Shown here: one piece after another, positions 52,924 through 62,673 of the stretch
Layout of the letters: the number at the start of each line of letters is the position of its first letter
How positions within the stretch are numbered: the stretch's first letter is position 1
Notes under the pieces: generated by a model
The model's database searches: none
Told to the model about the DNA's origin: nothing
The model's input: only the letters and a program-made list of their open reading frames with translations
Source of the DNA: Bacteroidales bacterium
GTDB lineage: Bacteria; Bacteroidota; Bacteroidia; Bacteroidales; BM520
Direction of reading: 5' to 3'
DNA length: 64,000 nucleotides
Assembly (NCBI GenBank): GCA_016285515.1
Contig: JAEEQW010000011.1
Coordinates: 1-64,000 of the forward strand
Translations under genes and position numbers: made by a program

Positions 52924-54141
52924 ATGCGTTTATTACACACATCAGATTGGCATCTCGGGAAAAAACTTAACAATTTCGACAGACTCGAAGAGCAGAGGGA
53001 TGTTATGCGTGAAATTGTCTCCATTGCTGATGAACAGAATGTTGACATGGTTGTCGTTGCCGGTGACCTTTTCGACACGTTTAATCCTTCGAGTGATGCT
53101 CAACAGCTATTATATCAGACCTTATATGAGCTCTCACATGACGGACAGCGTCCTGTAATAGCAATAGCCGGAAATCACGACTCTCCCGACAGAGTGGAAT
53201 CGCCTGAAGTGCTTGCCCAGGTCTCAGGGATTTTCATGTTCGGCTACCCTAATTCAATGCCTGGCAACGCCTACACCCACAAAAAATTCCACATTACCAA
53301 AACAGACCAAGGATTCATGGAGATTCAGATTCCCGGTTGTATGGCTCCTATCAGAATATTACACACTCCATTCACTAATCAGGAACGTCTCCAAGCTTAT
53401 CTCGGAGTGACAGAAGACGAGGAGCAGAAGGCACTGCGCAACCAGCTTCAGAATATGTGGCAGAAAGTGGCAGACAAGTATTGTGACAATGCAGGCGTAA
53501 ACATACTTATCGCCCATCAGTTCGTCATCAACAACGAAAATGATACCGACGTTAAGGAACCGGACGATGAAAATGCTGTCAATGTTGGGGGAACTTCGGC
53601 GATTTTCTCATACAATATTCCAAGACAGATACAATACACTGCACTCGGACATCTGCATCAGTGCAGAAAAGTCGGCGACAACAATATATGGTACAGCGGA
53701 AGTCCGCTCGAATACAGTTTTGCCGAAACAAACCAAGACAAATTCGTACTCGTTTCCGACATTGAGCCCAACAAAGAGCCTTCAGTGAATAAAATTCTTC
53801 TTGAATCTGGTTGCAAACTAAAAAGAATGACTTTCAACAACATTCTGGATGCGACAAACTGGCTTGAAAAAAACAAGGATTGTTGGGTCGAACTTACTAT
53901 AGTGTCCGACAACTACTTATCACATTCAGATAAACAAATGCTTTATGATGCAAGCAATAAAATTGTTGCCATAATCCCACAGGTGAACACTACAAGCGAC
54001 ACTTTGTCGGCAGGAAGTCTGATAAGCAGCATCCGCACTGACAAGACAGCATTGTTCATGTCATATTTCACCAAAATGAAAGGCGGCGAGCCTGACCAGT
54101 CATTAATTGATTTGTTTAAAGAGATAATTTCACAACAATGA
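52924..54141 (+). CDS. sbcD: Exonuclease subunit SbcD
   Basis: Mre11-type Mn-dependent nuclease subunit of SbcCD, which opens DNA hairpins and processes double-strand breaks. 405 residues. Phosphoesterase motifs are HTSDWHLGKKL (5-15), VVVAGDLFDTF, AIAGNHDSPD, LIAHQFV and ALGHLHQC. The C-terminal part carries the SbcD capping domain. It overlaps sbcC by 4 bases. Confidence 0.97.
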   Translation: MRLLHTSDWHLGKKLNNFDRLEEQRDVMREIVSIADEQNVDMVVVAGDLFDTFNPSSDAQQLLYQTLYELSHDGQRPVIAIAGNHDSPDRVESPEVLAQVSGIFMFGYPNSMPGNAYTHKKFHITKTDQGFMEIQIPGCMAPIRILHTPFTNQERLQAYLGVTEDEEQKALRNQLQNMWQKVADKYCDNAGVNILIAHQFVINNENDTDVKEPDDENAVNVGGTSAIFSYNIPRQIQYTALGHLHQCRKVGDNNIWYSGSPLEYSFAETNQDKFVLVSDIEPNKEPSVNKILLESGCKLKRMTFNNILDATNWLEKNKDCWVELTIVSDNYLSHSDKQMLYDASNKIVAIIPQVNTTSDTLSAGSLISSIRTDKTALFMSYFTKMKGGEPDQSLIDLFKEIISQQ

Positions 54142-57100
54142 TACCCATAAAACTGACAATAGAAGGAATATATTCATACCAGAAAGCACAGACCATTGAT
54201 TTCACGAAATTGACCAAGGAAAAAGTGTTCGGTATCTTCGGAGCTACCGGCAGTGGGAAATCCACTATCCTTGAAGCAATGATTTATGCACTTTATGACA
54301 ACTCGGAACGTCTCGGTGGCAGCAACTACAAATACAACATGATGAATCTCATGTCCAACAGAATGTTCATCGATTTCGAGTTCTTAGCGGGCAACGAAAT
54401 ATATAAGGTCACCGTTGAATCGAAAAGAGACAAAAAGAACTTCGATAATATAACTACGCCAAATAAAAATCTCTACAAGAAAAACGGAAACGAATGGAAT
54501 GCAATTGATAAAAATACCATTCCCGATATCGTTGGACTTTCGGTTGACAATTTCCGTCGGATTGTCATAATCCCACAAGGCAAATTCCAGGAATTTCTTC
54601 AACTTGGCGGCAAGAAACGCGCCGATATGATGATGGAAATTTTCCCGGAACTTAAAGATTACGACCTGTTCGAAAAAGCCAATAAACTTTATGAAGACAA
54701 CGATAAAGCAATAAAAACGCTTGAAGGACAACTCAGTCCGCTTCAGGGTGTCAGTCAAGAAAACATTGATAAGGAAATATCCGAACTTCAGGCTATTAAA
54801 GAAGTGCAAGCCAATATTATCGGACAAATAAACACAATAGGGGACGAAATAAATTCTATGGATGAAATCAAAGACAAATTCTCTGAACTTGACTCCAAAC
54901 TTGAAACCATGTCACAACTCAGAAACAGGTCAGAGGATATTTCAGCCAAAGAAAAGGATATCAGTGATTTGCGTAAATGTGAAAGACTATTCAAATCAAA
55001 CATCTCGCTTCTCGAAAGAACAAATAACACACTAAAGGAAAACAAAGATGCAAAAGTAAAAATCGAGAAATTAATCACTGAAAAAAAAGAAACCTTAAAT
55101 AAAATATCGTCCCAACTTGAAAGAGCCAAATCGGAATTTGAAAAAATCGACAGTCTCAACGACAAGGTGAAATATCTTGAAAAAGTAATAAGTCTTAATG
55201 ATAATCTGACAAGTAAAACTGAAAAAGAGAACGACAATTCAAAACTTCAGGAACGACTTAAAAAAGGCAACAAATGTATTGATGACTTAAAATCTGAAAT
55301 TAACAACATTAAAGTTGAAACTGCCAATTTACAGCAATTTTATATTGAACGTCAGACAATCAACCAAGTTAGCGAGTGGTTCAGAACCTTGCATAGCATT
55401 GAGGAAAAATATGCATTTTACCATAAAGAAAAAGCAAAACATGTAGATAAACTGCAGCAAAATGAGAAAGAAAGGCTTGAAGCAATAGAAAAAGCCGGCT
55501 TTGATTCTGATTGTACAGACGTCAATAATATAGCCGATGCAATCAGCCTTGCTGTCACTAAACTTAAAGCAGACCTGATACAATACAAGGAAAAGATGCA
55601 GAACTTTAAAATAAAGGAAGAACTCAACAAATATGCAAATGACCTAAGTGATGGTGAGCCCTGTCCTTTATGCGGAAGTATCCACCACCCTGCCATAATC
55701 AAGATGACAGATGTAAGCAGTGCTATCAGCAAACTAAATGCAGAGACCGAGAAATTAGAAAACAAAATCAGCAGCTATGAAAAACTTGCTGTCAAAATTG
55801 AAGGAATAAACAAAGCAATTGCCCAAATTGACGATGAAATCGAAAACGATAATGATCTTCTTTCTTTAGAAGACAAGAATTACGAGAAACATAATAACAG
55901 CTTTAATTTCAACGGTTTCTCCAAGAATGAGGATGAACTAAAAAAAAGGAAGAAGGAGAATGATGACATAATCGAATCATTGCTGTCAAAACAGAATGAA
56001 CTGCCAAACAAAGAGAATAATCTTGAAAAGTACCGCAATGAAATTGAAAAAATCAAAAAGCAGATTAATGAAACAGAAAAGGAAATTTCACAATATGACG
56101 GCATCATCAACACACTGAAAAATGATATTCCCTCTGAAATTTTGGAGCAGTTTTCCAAAATGTCAGCAGAGACATTAAGAGGTGAGATTTCATCTGTAAA
56201 GAATGAAATTGTACGAATCAAAAGCGATTATGACAGATTATCGAAAAGCTCAACTGAAATTAATAATACCATCAGCGATGCCACTGGACAGCTTAAAAAC
56301 ATCGACGGCAATATCACCGTCAACAATAATGAAATAGAGAGTCTGAACATAAAAATTGAATCCCAGCTACAACAAACTGAATATAAATCCATTGAAGAAG
56401 TAAAAGCAATTTTATCCAAGAATATCGATATTGAAGGCGCCGAAAAGGAAATCAAAAAATACAGGGACGAGCGGGCAGCAACTGAAAGCAGAATCACCGA
56501 GTTGGAACAACAGCTTGAAGGCAGACAATTCGATGAAAAAAAATACCTTGAAGCCAAGAAGAAACATGACAAATTACAGGAAGAGAGGGATAAAAATCTG
56601 ACAGAAATTGGCTCACGGGAAAGTAAGATTGAAACTATGACCAATCAGTTGAACAACCGTCGGAATTTAGAGAAGGACATGAAAATCAAGAAAGAAAGGG
56701 CCAAAGGTCTCAACGATTTGTGCAACATATTCAAAGGCAGCGGATTTGTCAAATATGTGTCAACAATATACCTTGAGGAACTCTGTCGCAATGCCAACGA
56801 GCGTTTCATGAAAATGACTAACAACCAGCTTGAGCTTACCGTCAACGAAGACAGTGACTTTGAACTTATCGACTATCTCAACAACGGTCACCATCGTTCT
56901 GTCAAGACCTTGTCTGGTGGTCAGACATTCCAGGCCTCGCTATCGCTTGCACTTGCGTTAATTGACAACATAAGACGCAATTCATCATCGACCCAGAACT
57001 TCTTTTTTCTTGATGAGGGCTTCGGTTCACAGGACAAGCAGAGCTTGAATGTGATTTTTGAAACCTTAAAAGACCTCCGCAATGAAGACAGGATTGTCGG

Positions 57101-57188
57101 CCTCATCAGTCATGTTGAGGAATTGCAGCAGAAGATACCGGCAAGCGTAACTGTCAGTTGTGACGAGTCAGGTTCAATTATCCGCTGA
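54138..57188 (+). CDS. sbcC: SMC-like ATPase SbcC
   Basis: Rad50-type ATPase partner of SbcD. 1,016 residues. Walker A is GATGSGKST (35-43). Long coiled coils run about 190-500 and 520-860, with a zinc hook CPLCG near 508-512 at the tip. The ABC signature is KTLSGGQTFQASLSLALAL (near 922-940), and Walker B is FFFLDEGFGSQD. Length and layout are normal. Confidence 0.97.
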   Translation: MIPIKLTIEGIYSYQKAQTIDFTKLTKEKVFGIFGATGSGKSTILEAMIYALYDNSERLGGSNYKYNMMNLMSNRMFIDFEFLAGNEIYKVTVESKRDKKNFDNITTPNKNLYKKNGNEWNAIDKNTIPDIVGLSVDNFRRIVIIPQGKFQEFLQLGGKKRADMMMEIFPELKDYDLFEKANKLYEDNDKAIKTLEGQLSPLQGVSQENIDKEISELQAIKEVQANIIGQINTIGDEINSMDEIKDKFSELDSKLETMSQLRNRSEDISAKEKDISDLRKCERLFKSNISLLERTNNTLKENKDAKVKIEKLITEKKETLNKISSQLERAKSEFEKIDSLNDKVKYLEKVISLNDNLTSKTEKENDNSKLQERLKKGNKCIDDLKSEINNIKVETANLQQFYIERQTINQVSEWFRTLHSIEEKYAFYHKEKAKHVDKLQQNEKERLEAIEKAGFDSDCTDVNNIADAISLAVTKLKADLIQYKEKMQNFKIKEELNKYANDLSDGEPCPLCGSIHHPAIIKMTDVSSAISKLNAETEKLENKISSYEKLAVKIEGINKAIAQIDDEIENDNDLLSLEDKNYEKHNNSFNFNGFSKNEDELKKRKKENDDIIESLLSKQNELPNKENNLEKYRNEIEKIKKQINETEKEISQYDGIINTLKNDIPSEILEQFSKMSAETLRGEISSVKNEIVRIKSDYDRLSKSSTEINNTISDATGQLKNIDGNITVNNNEIESLNIKIESQLQQTEYKSIEEVKAILSKNIDIEGAEKEIKKYRDERAATESRITELEQQLEGRQFDEKKYLEAKKKHDKLQEERDKNLTEIGSRESKIETMTNQLNNRRNLEKDMKIKKERAKGLNDLCNIFKGSGFVKYVSTIYLEELCRNANERFMKMTNNQLELTVNEDSDFELIDYLNNGHHRSVKTLSGGQTFQASLSLALALIDNIRRNSSSTQNFFFLDEGFGSQDKQSLNVIFETLKDLRNEDRIVGLISHVEELQQKIPASVTVSCDESGSIIR

Positions 57189-57515
57189 CTGTAATATACG
57201 ACAACTTTTTCATGCGAGGACAAAATTCTGACTGGAGCAGAGATACGCTCATAGTTGGTGTTGCTTTGCAGCAGTTGGTTATGAGGATGTTAATTAGAAA
57301 CCGTATATCAAACAACAGTTGTCTGGCAGATTAACGGGTCCTATCTGTTTGGACGGCTAAAAATGAATAAATAGCCTCCCCTAAAAAAATTATTGCAAAA
57401 TAAACTTGTTTCCGATTAAAAAAATTAATTTTGTAAACTTTTCCAACGGAAAAGTACATCATAAAAATGATAACAAAATAGTATTGCATATTTATTTGCA
57501 CAAACCATTTGCGTT
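57189..57515. other. 327-base intergenic stretch with the ATPase operon promoter
   Basis: No convincing gene. A 40-codon open frame (57212-57334, plus) has no recognised motif. The small hairpin CTTTTCC/GGAAAAG is near 57440. The promoter element TAATTTTG at 57426-57433 is the only clear functional signal. Confidence 0.6.
57426..57433 (+). promoter_or_regulatory. TAnnTTTG -7 promoter element for the V/A-ATPase operon
   Basis: TAATTTTG on the plus strand, 82 bases before the first ATPase gene. Confidence 0.6.
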
Positions 57516-58121
57516 ATGGAAGATACATTAAAAAAATTAACGGACCAGATTTACAATGAAGGCATAACCAAAGCCAATGAAGAAGCGGAAATAATAATCA
57601 GCAATGCAAAGAAGGAAGCTGAAAGGATTATTGAAGCAGCAAAGAAAGAATCTGCAGAAAGAATTGCAAAAGCTCAGTTTGATTCTGACGAATTAAAGAA
57701 AAAAGTAAATACAGAGTTGGAACTTACTGCAAATCAAGCTGTTTCATCTATCAAACAAAGTGTTGCCAATGTATTGCTCGAAAATGTAATAGATAAATCT
57801 ATGAAGGGGCTGTTCAATGACAAAGAATTCCTCAAGGAAATGATTCTGACGATGGTCAAGAATTGGGACAGCACAAAGGAGCAGGCAGATTTCAACATTT
57901 TGTTTCCGGAAGATTCCAAACTTGACGGGTTTTTACAGTCTGAACTTGGCAAAACTCTGAACAATCACGTTACTTTCAAACCTTCCAAGTCGGTCGAAAA
58001 CGGCTTTGCCATTGAAACCAAGGGAGAATCATATAAGATCAATTTCACAGAACAGGATTTCAGTTCATTTATTAAAGATTACATTCGCCCGAGAACTTTC
58101 GAATTGTTATTTAAGAAGTAA
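57516..58121 (+). CDS. V/A-type ATPase subunit E
   Basis: A peripheral-stalk subunit of the membrane rotary ATPase. 201 residues: a long Ala/Glu/Lys-rich helix (about 1-95, EEAEIIISNAKKEAERIIEA) followed by a globular C-terminal domain. Start of a same-strand run with DUF2764, A, B, D and I, whose gaps and overlaps indicate one operon. Confidence 0.9.
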   Translation: MEDTLKKLTDQIYNEGITKANEEAEIIISNAKKEAERIIEAAKKESAERIAKAQFDSDELKKKVNTELELTANQAVSSIKQSVANVLLENVIDKSMKGLFNDKEFLKEMILTMVKNWDSTKEQADFNILFPEDSKLDGFLQSELGKTLNNHVTFKPSKSVENGFAIETKGESYKINFTEQDFSSFIKDYIRPRTFELLFKK

Positions 58122-58139
58122 ACTGTTATAGGAAGCAAA

Positions 58140-58973
58140 ATGAGTTATAACTATTACTGCTTAGTAGCGGGAATGCCAGAAATAGCATTCGACCAAAAGA
58201 CACTCGTATTCAAGCCTGATGAGCTAAAGGAGTATTTGAAGGAATCATTGCGCGGTTCCGATTTAAAGGAATTACGCAATCTTTACTATGAATACGACAA
58301 TCATAACATACTTGGAATGCTCTTTCATGATGACAAATCAGAAGTTGAATTCAACAATCTTGCAAACTACACTTACGATGAGCTTTTAGCGGCCTTCAAG
58401 GATCCAAACGAAATAGACACGGACTATATCGCCAGATTCATAGAGGAGTACAACGACAGCGACAGGAAAGACGACAGATTGTATTGGGAAAAACGTCTGA
58501 CGCAGGCATATTATGAACATATTGGCAATTCATCCAACCGGTTTATAAGAAACTGGTTCAGTTTCGAGTTTATGCTAAAAAATGTCATGAGTGCCATTAT
58601 AGCCAGAAAATACGGTCTCGACAACGATGATCAGCTAATTGTAAACTCAGAACCGTTACAGCTTATTGCAAAGAGCAATGCTAAAGATTTCGGCTTGTCA
58701 GTTGACTGGCCGATGATAAACACTGTCATCAACATTTTTGACAACAGCAATCTTTTCAAGAGAGAAGAAGAAATCGACCGTCTTAAGTGGAAATGGCTTG
58801 ATGAAGCCACTACCTTTGAATATTTCTCTTTTGAGGTGGTCATAGCAATATTGCTGAAACTCAGAATAATAGAAAGATGGGTTAATGCCGACCCCGGAAA
58901 AGGCAAGACTATGTTCAGGGATCTCATCGAAGACATCAAGAACACAGCTGATTTGGATAATAATAAAAATTGA
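58140..58973 (+). CDS. DUF2764 protein in V/A-ATPase operon
   Basis: A soluble protein of 277 residues beginning SYNYYCLVAGMPEIAFD, characteristic of DUF2764, a family seen beside V/A-type ATPases of Bacteroidota and related bacteria. It is mainly helical with many Asp, Lys and Glu. It occupies the place where other operons carry subunit C, the central-shaft cap, so a C-like role is plausible but not shown. It lies 18 bases after subunit E and directly before subunit A. Confidence 0.88.
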   Translation: MSYNYYCLVAGMPEIAFDQKTLVFKPDELKEYLKESLRGSDLKELRNLYYEYDNHNILGMLFHDDKSEVEFNNLANYTYDELLAAFKDPNEIDTDYIARFIEEYNDSDRKDDRLYWEKRLTQAYYEHIGNSSNRFIRNWFSFEFMLKNVMSAIIARKYGLDNDDQLIVNSEPLQLIAKSNAKDFGLSVDWPMINTVINIFDNSNLFKREEEIDRLKWKWLDEATTFEYFSFEVVIAILLKLRIIERWVNADPGKGKTMFRDLIEDIKNTADLDNNKN

Positions 58974-58978
58974 AATAT

Positions 58979-60736
58979 ATGAACACAATTGGAAAAGTAG
59001 TTGGAATCATTTCGAACCTTGTCTCGGTTAAAGTTGACGGGCCTGTTGCACAGAATGAAATATGTTATGTGAAAATGGGCGACGAAAACCTTATGGCAGA
59101 AGTAATCAAGGTCAACGGTGACATTGCCAACATCCAAGTTTTTGAAAGTACCAGAGGACTGAAAGTCGGCACTGAAGTGGAATTCCTTCAGCACATGCTC
59201 GAAGTCACTCTCGGTCCAGGTATCCTTTCAAAAAATTACGACGGATTACAGAACGACCTTGACAAAATGCAGTCCACCTTCCTGAAAAGAGGCGAATACA
59301 CAAACCCTCTTGACGATGACATAAAGTGGGACTTTAAACCATTGGCCAAAGTCGGTGATACTGTAGAAGCTGGTGACTGGCTTGGCAGCGTAAAGGAAAA
59401 CTGGGTTGACCACAAAATCATGGTGCCTTTTTCTTTCAAAGGCAAATATAAGGTTAAATCCATAACCCCTGCAGGCCAATATACTATCAAGGACACTATG
59501 GCAGTGCTCATCAATGAAAAAGGTGAAGACGTAAAAGTGACCATGATACAGAAATGGCCTATCAAACGTGCAATCACCTGCTACAAGGACAAACCGATAC
59601 CGAAGAAGGTTCTCGAAACCGGTGTCAGAATAATTGACAGCATGAACCCTATCACAGAAGGCGGCACCGGATTCATTCCGGGTCCTTTCGGATGCGGTAA
59701 AACAGTGCTGCAACATGCCATTGCAAAACAAGCAGCAGCTGACATCATCATCATGACGGCCTGCGGTGAACGCGCCAATGAGGTTGTCGAAATCTTCAAG
59801 GAATATCCTGAACTTATTGACCCGCATACAGGCAGAAAGCTGAGTGAACGAACAACAATTGTCTGCAACACCTCCAACATGCCTGTTGCTGCCCGTGAAG
59901 CCTCGGTTTATACTGGGATGACAATTGCCGAGTATTACAGAGCCATGGGGCTGAGAGTCCTTCTCCTTGCCGATTCAACTTCACGTTGGGCTCAAGCACT
60001 GCGTGAAATGTCAAACCGTCTGGAGGAACTTCCGGGCCAGGATGCCTTTCCTGTTGACTTGTCGGCAATCATTGCCAACTTCTATGCGCGTGCCGGGTTC
60101 GTTGAACTTAACAACGGAGCAACAGGTTCGGTTACCTTCATAGGAACAGTCTCCCCTGCCGGCGGCAACCTCAAGGAGCCTGTCACAGAATCAACTAAAA
60201 AGGCAGCGCGTTGCTTCTACGCTCTTTCGCAGGAACGAGCAGACGGAAAACGCTACCCTGCTGTCGATCCTATCGAATCATATTCAAAATACCTCGAATA
60301 CGAACAAGTACAACAATATCTCAGAGAGAAAATATCTCCTGACTGGAACGAAATTATCGATGAAACCAAAAACATTGTCCTGAGAGGCAAGGAAGCCAAG
60401 GAGCAGATAAACATTCTTGGTGATGACAGCGTGCCAATTGAATATCACATCCGTTTCTGGAATTCGGAACTCATTGATTTCGTGTTCCTCCAGCAAGACG
60501 CATTCGATGAAATCGATGCTGACTGTCCTCTGCCACGTCAGGAATTTATGCTAAAACTTGTCCTTGACATTTGTCACAACAAGTTCAAATTCGACTCATT
60601 TGAAGAGGTAAGTGCTTATTACAAACGTCTGATTAATATTCTTAAACAGATGAACTATTCTGAATATCAGTCGGATAACTTCAATAAATATCTCAATGAG
60701 CTCAACACGATAGTTGAAGAAAGGAGAACCAAATAA
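58979..60736 (+). CDS. atpA: V/A-type ATPase catalytic subunit A
   Basis: The ATP-binding catalytic subunit, 585 residues from the ATG at 58979 (a TTG three codons earlier overlaps the DUF2764 stop). Walker A is GPFGCGKT (about 235-242). The non-homologous insertion typical of A subunits lies near 110-190 (PVSFKGKYKVKS-like MVPFSFKGKYKVKSI). SNMPVAAREASVYTG and LADSTSRWAQALREMSNRLE are conserved. Subunit B starts at the last base of the stop. Confidence 0.97.
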   Translation: MNTIGKVVGIISNLVSVKVDGPVAQNEICYVKMGDENLMAEVIKVNGDIANIQVFESTRGLKVGTEVEFLQHMLEVTLGPGILSKNYDGLQNDLDKMQSTFLKRGEYTNPLDDDIKWDFKPLAKVGDTVEAGDWLGSVKENWVDHKIMVPFSFKGKYKVKSITPAGQYTIKDTMAVLINEKGEDVKVTMIQKWPIKRAITCYKDKPIPKKVLETGVRIIDSMNPITEGGTGFIPGPFGCGKTVLQHAIAKQAAADIIIMTACGERANEVVEIFKEYPELIDPHTGRKLSERTTIVCNTSNMPVAAREASVYTGMTIAEYYRAMGLRVLLLADSTSRWAQALREMSNRLEELPGQDAFPVDLSAIIANFYARAGFVELNNGATGSVTFIGTVSPAGGNLKEPVTESTKKAARCFYALSQERADGKRYPAVDPIESYSKYLEYEQVQQYLREKISPDWNEIIDETKNIVLRGKEAKEQINILGDDSVPIEYHIRFWNSELIDFVFLQQDAFDEIDADCPLPRQEFMLKLVLDICHNKFKFDSFEEVSAYYKRLINILKQMNYSEYQSDNFNKYLNELNTIVEERRTK

Positions 60737-62055
60737 TGACAACAAAAGCATTTCAACGTATATATACCAAGATTACACAAATCACCAAGGCCACATGTAC
60801 TTTAAAAGCAACAGGTGTAGGCTATGATGAAATGGCCATAATCGACGGCAGAATGGCCCAGGTGGTTAAAATCAGCGGCGAAGATGTGACATTGCAAATC
60901 TTCGGCGGAACTGAAGGTATCCGCACCAATGCAGAAGCCGTATTTCTTGGCAGACCTCCTGTACTCAAAGTCGGACCGGAACTTTCGGGTCGTTTCTTCA
61001 ACGCATACGGAGACCCTATCGACGGTGGCACACCAATCGATGGTGAGGAACGCCAAATCGGTGGTCCGTCAGTCAACCCCGTCAAACGTCAGCAGCCATC
61101 ACAGCTGATTTCCACAGGTATTGCAGGTATCGACCTTAACAATACGATAGTTACAGGTCAGAAGATTCCTTTCTTCGCTGATCCTGACCAACCATACAAT
61201 GAAGTTATGGCTACAGTCGCCCTCAGAGCTAAGGCTGACAAGATTATCCTCGGTGGAATGGGACTGACTCATGATGACTACCTGTATTATAAGAACACTT
61301 TCGACAATGCAGGTGCTCTCGACAGAATAGTCAGTTTCGTCAACACGACCGACGACCCTCCTATCGAACGACTGCTTATCCCTGACATGGCGCTTACGGC
61401 TGCTGAGTATTTCGCATACGATAAAAATGAGAAAGTTCTTGTACTGTTGACCGACATGACACTGTATGCCGATGCATTGTGCATAGTTTCCAACCGTATG
61501 GACCAGATTCCTTCAAAGGACAGTATGCCTGGCTCACTGTATTCCGACCTTGCAAAAATATACGAAAAAGCCGTCCAATTCAAGGAAGGCGGCTCAATAA
61601 CAATCATAGCGGTTACAACCCTCAGCGGCGGTGACATCACCCATGCAATTCCTGACAATACCGGTTATATCACAGAAGGACAGCTCTTCCTCAGAAGAGA
61701 CTCGGATATACGTAAAGTAATCATTGACCCGTTCAGGAGCCTTTCACGTCTGAAACAGCTTGTTATAGGCAAACAGACAAGAGAAGACCATCCTCAGGTC
61801 ATGAATGCAGCCGTCCGTCTTTATGCCGATGCCGCCAACGCACGCACCAAACTCGAAAACGGTTTCGACTTGACCGACTATGATCAGCGCTGTCTCGATT
61901 TCGCATCGGAATATTCCGAAAAACTTCTTGCCATCGATGTGAACATAGATATAGAGAAAATGCTTAATACAGCATGGGAACTTTTCGCTGCTCACTTCTC
62001 AAAGGCCGAAGTCAACATCAAACAGTCATTGGTCGATAAATACTGGAAAAACTAA
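60736..62055 (+). CDS. atpB: V/A-type ATPase regulatory subunit B
   Basis: Non-catalytic nucleotide-binding subunit that alternates with A in the soluble head. 439 residues. It lacks the Walker A Lys loop, as expected. Conserved text includes GPELSGRFFNAYGDPIDGG, GQKIPFFADPDQPYN, LLTDMTLYADALC and the SRLKQLVIGKQTREDHPQV region. It shares one base with the subunit A stop and lies 12 bases before subunit D. Confidence 0.97.
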   Translation: MTTKAFQRIYTKITQITKATCTLKATGVGYDEMAIIDGRMAQVVKISGEDVTLQIFGGTEGIRTNAEAVFLGRPPVLKVGPELSGRFFNAYGDPIDGGTPIDGEERQIGGPSVNPVKRQQPSQLISTGIAGIDLNNTIVTGQKIPFFADPDQPYNEVMATVALRAKADKIILGGMGLTHDDYLYYKNTFDNAGALDRIVSFVNTTDDPPIERLLIPDMALTAAEYFAYDKNEKVLVLLTDMTLYADALCIVSNRMDQIPSKDSMPGSLYSDLAKIYEKAVQFKEGGSITIIAVTTLSGGDITHAIPDNTGYITEGQLFLRRDSDIRKVIIDPFRSLSRLKQLVIGKQTREDHPQVMNAAVRLYADAANARTKLENGFDLTDYDQRCLDFASEYSEKLLAIDVNIDIEKMLNTAWELFAAHFSKAEVNIKQSLVDKYWKN

Positions 62056-62067
62056 TTTATTCACATC

Positions 62068-62673
62068 ATGGCAATTAAGTTTCAATATAATAAGACATCG
62101 TTGCAGGAACTCAACAAACAGCTGAAGGTACGGCAAAACACACTGCCTACCATAAAGAACAAGGAGTCTGCATTGCGTCTTGAAGTAAAGAAAACGAAGA
62201 ACGAGGTGATTACACTTGCCAACGACTTTGAAGAACAAATTGCCTCTTACTCTGATATGTATCCATTATGGGGTGAATTTGACCAAAGCCTGCTTAAGAT
62301 TGATGATGTGATTCTTACCACCCAAAAAATTGCCGGCGTACAAACTCCTGTTCTTGAGGATATCAAATACAGCATCAACGACTTCTTTCTGATGAATAAA
62401 CCTTCGTGGTATTATGACGGTATCACTATCCTGAAACTCATCTCCAAAACTGTCATCGAAAAGGAAGTTGCCGAACGTAAACTTGAACTCCTGGAATATG
62501 CCCGCAAAAAAACCACCCAGAAAGTGAATTTGTATGAAAAAGTCCAGATACCCGGACTTCAAGATGCAATTTTAAAGATAAAACGTTATCTGGAAGATGA
62601 GGATAATCTTACCAAATCCGCCCAGAAAATCGTCAAAGCGAGACAAAACATGAGAAAGGAGACTGAAGAATGA
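62068..62673 (+). CDS. atpD: V/A-type ATPase subunit D
   Basis: Central rotor shaft subunit. 201 residues of long antiparallel coiled coil, beginning IKFQYNKTSLQELNKQLKVR and ending KIKRYLEDEDNLTKSAQKIV, which fits the family. It overlaps the next gene by 4 bases. Confidence 0.92.
   Translation: MAIKFQYNKTSLQELNKQLKVRQNTLPTIKNKESALRLEVKKTKNEVITLANDFEEQIASYSDMYPLWGEFDQSLLKIDDVILTTQKIAGVQTPVLEDIKYSINDFFLMNKPSWYYDGITILKLISKTVIEKEVAERKLELLEYARKKTTQKVNLYEKVQIPGLQDAILKIKRYLEDEDNLTKSAQKIVKARQNMRKETEE

Noticed and set aside
57212-57334. A 40-codon open frame between sbcC and the ATPase operon
   Set aside because: No ribosome-binding site, promoter or recognisable motif; composition looks like ordinary intergenic sequence.
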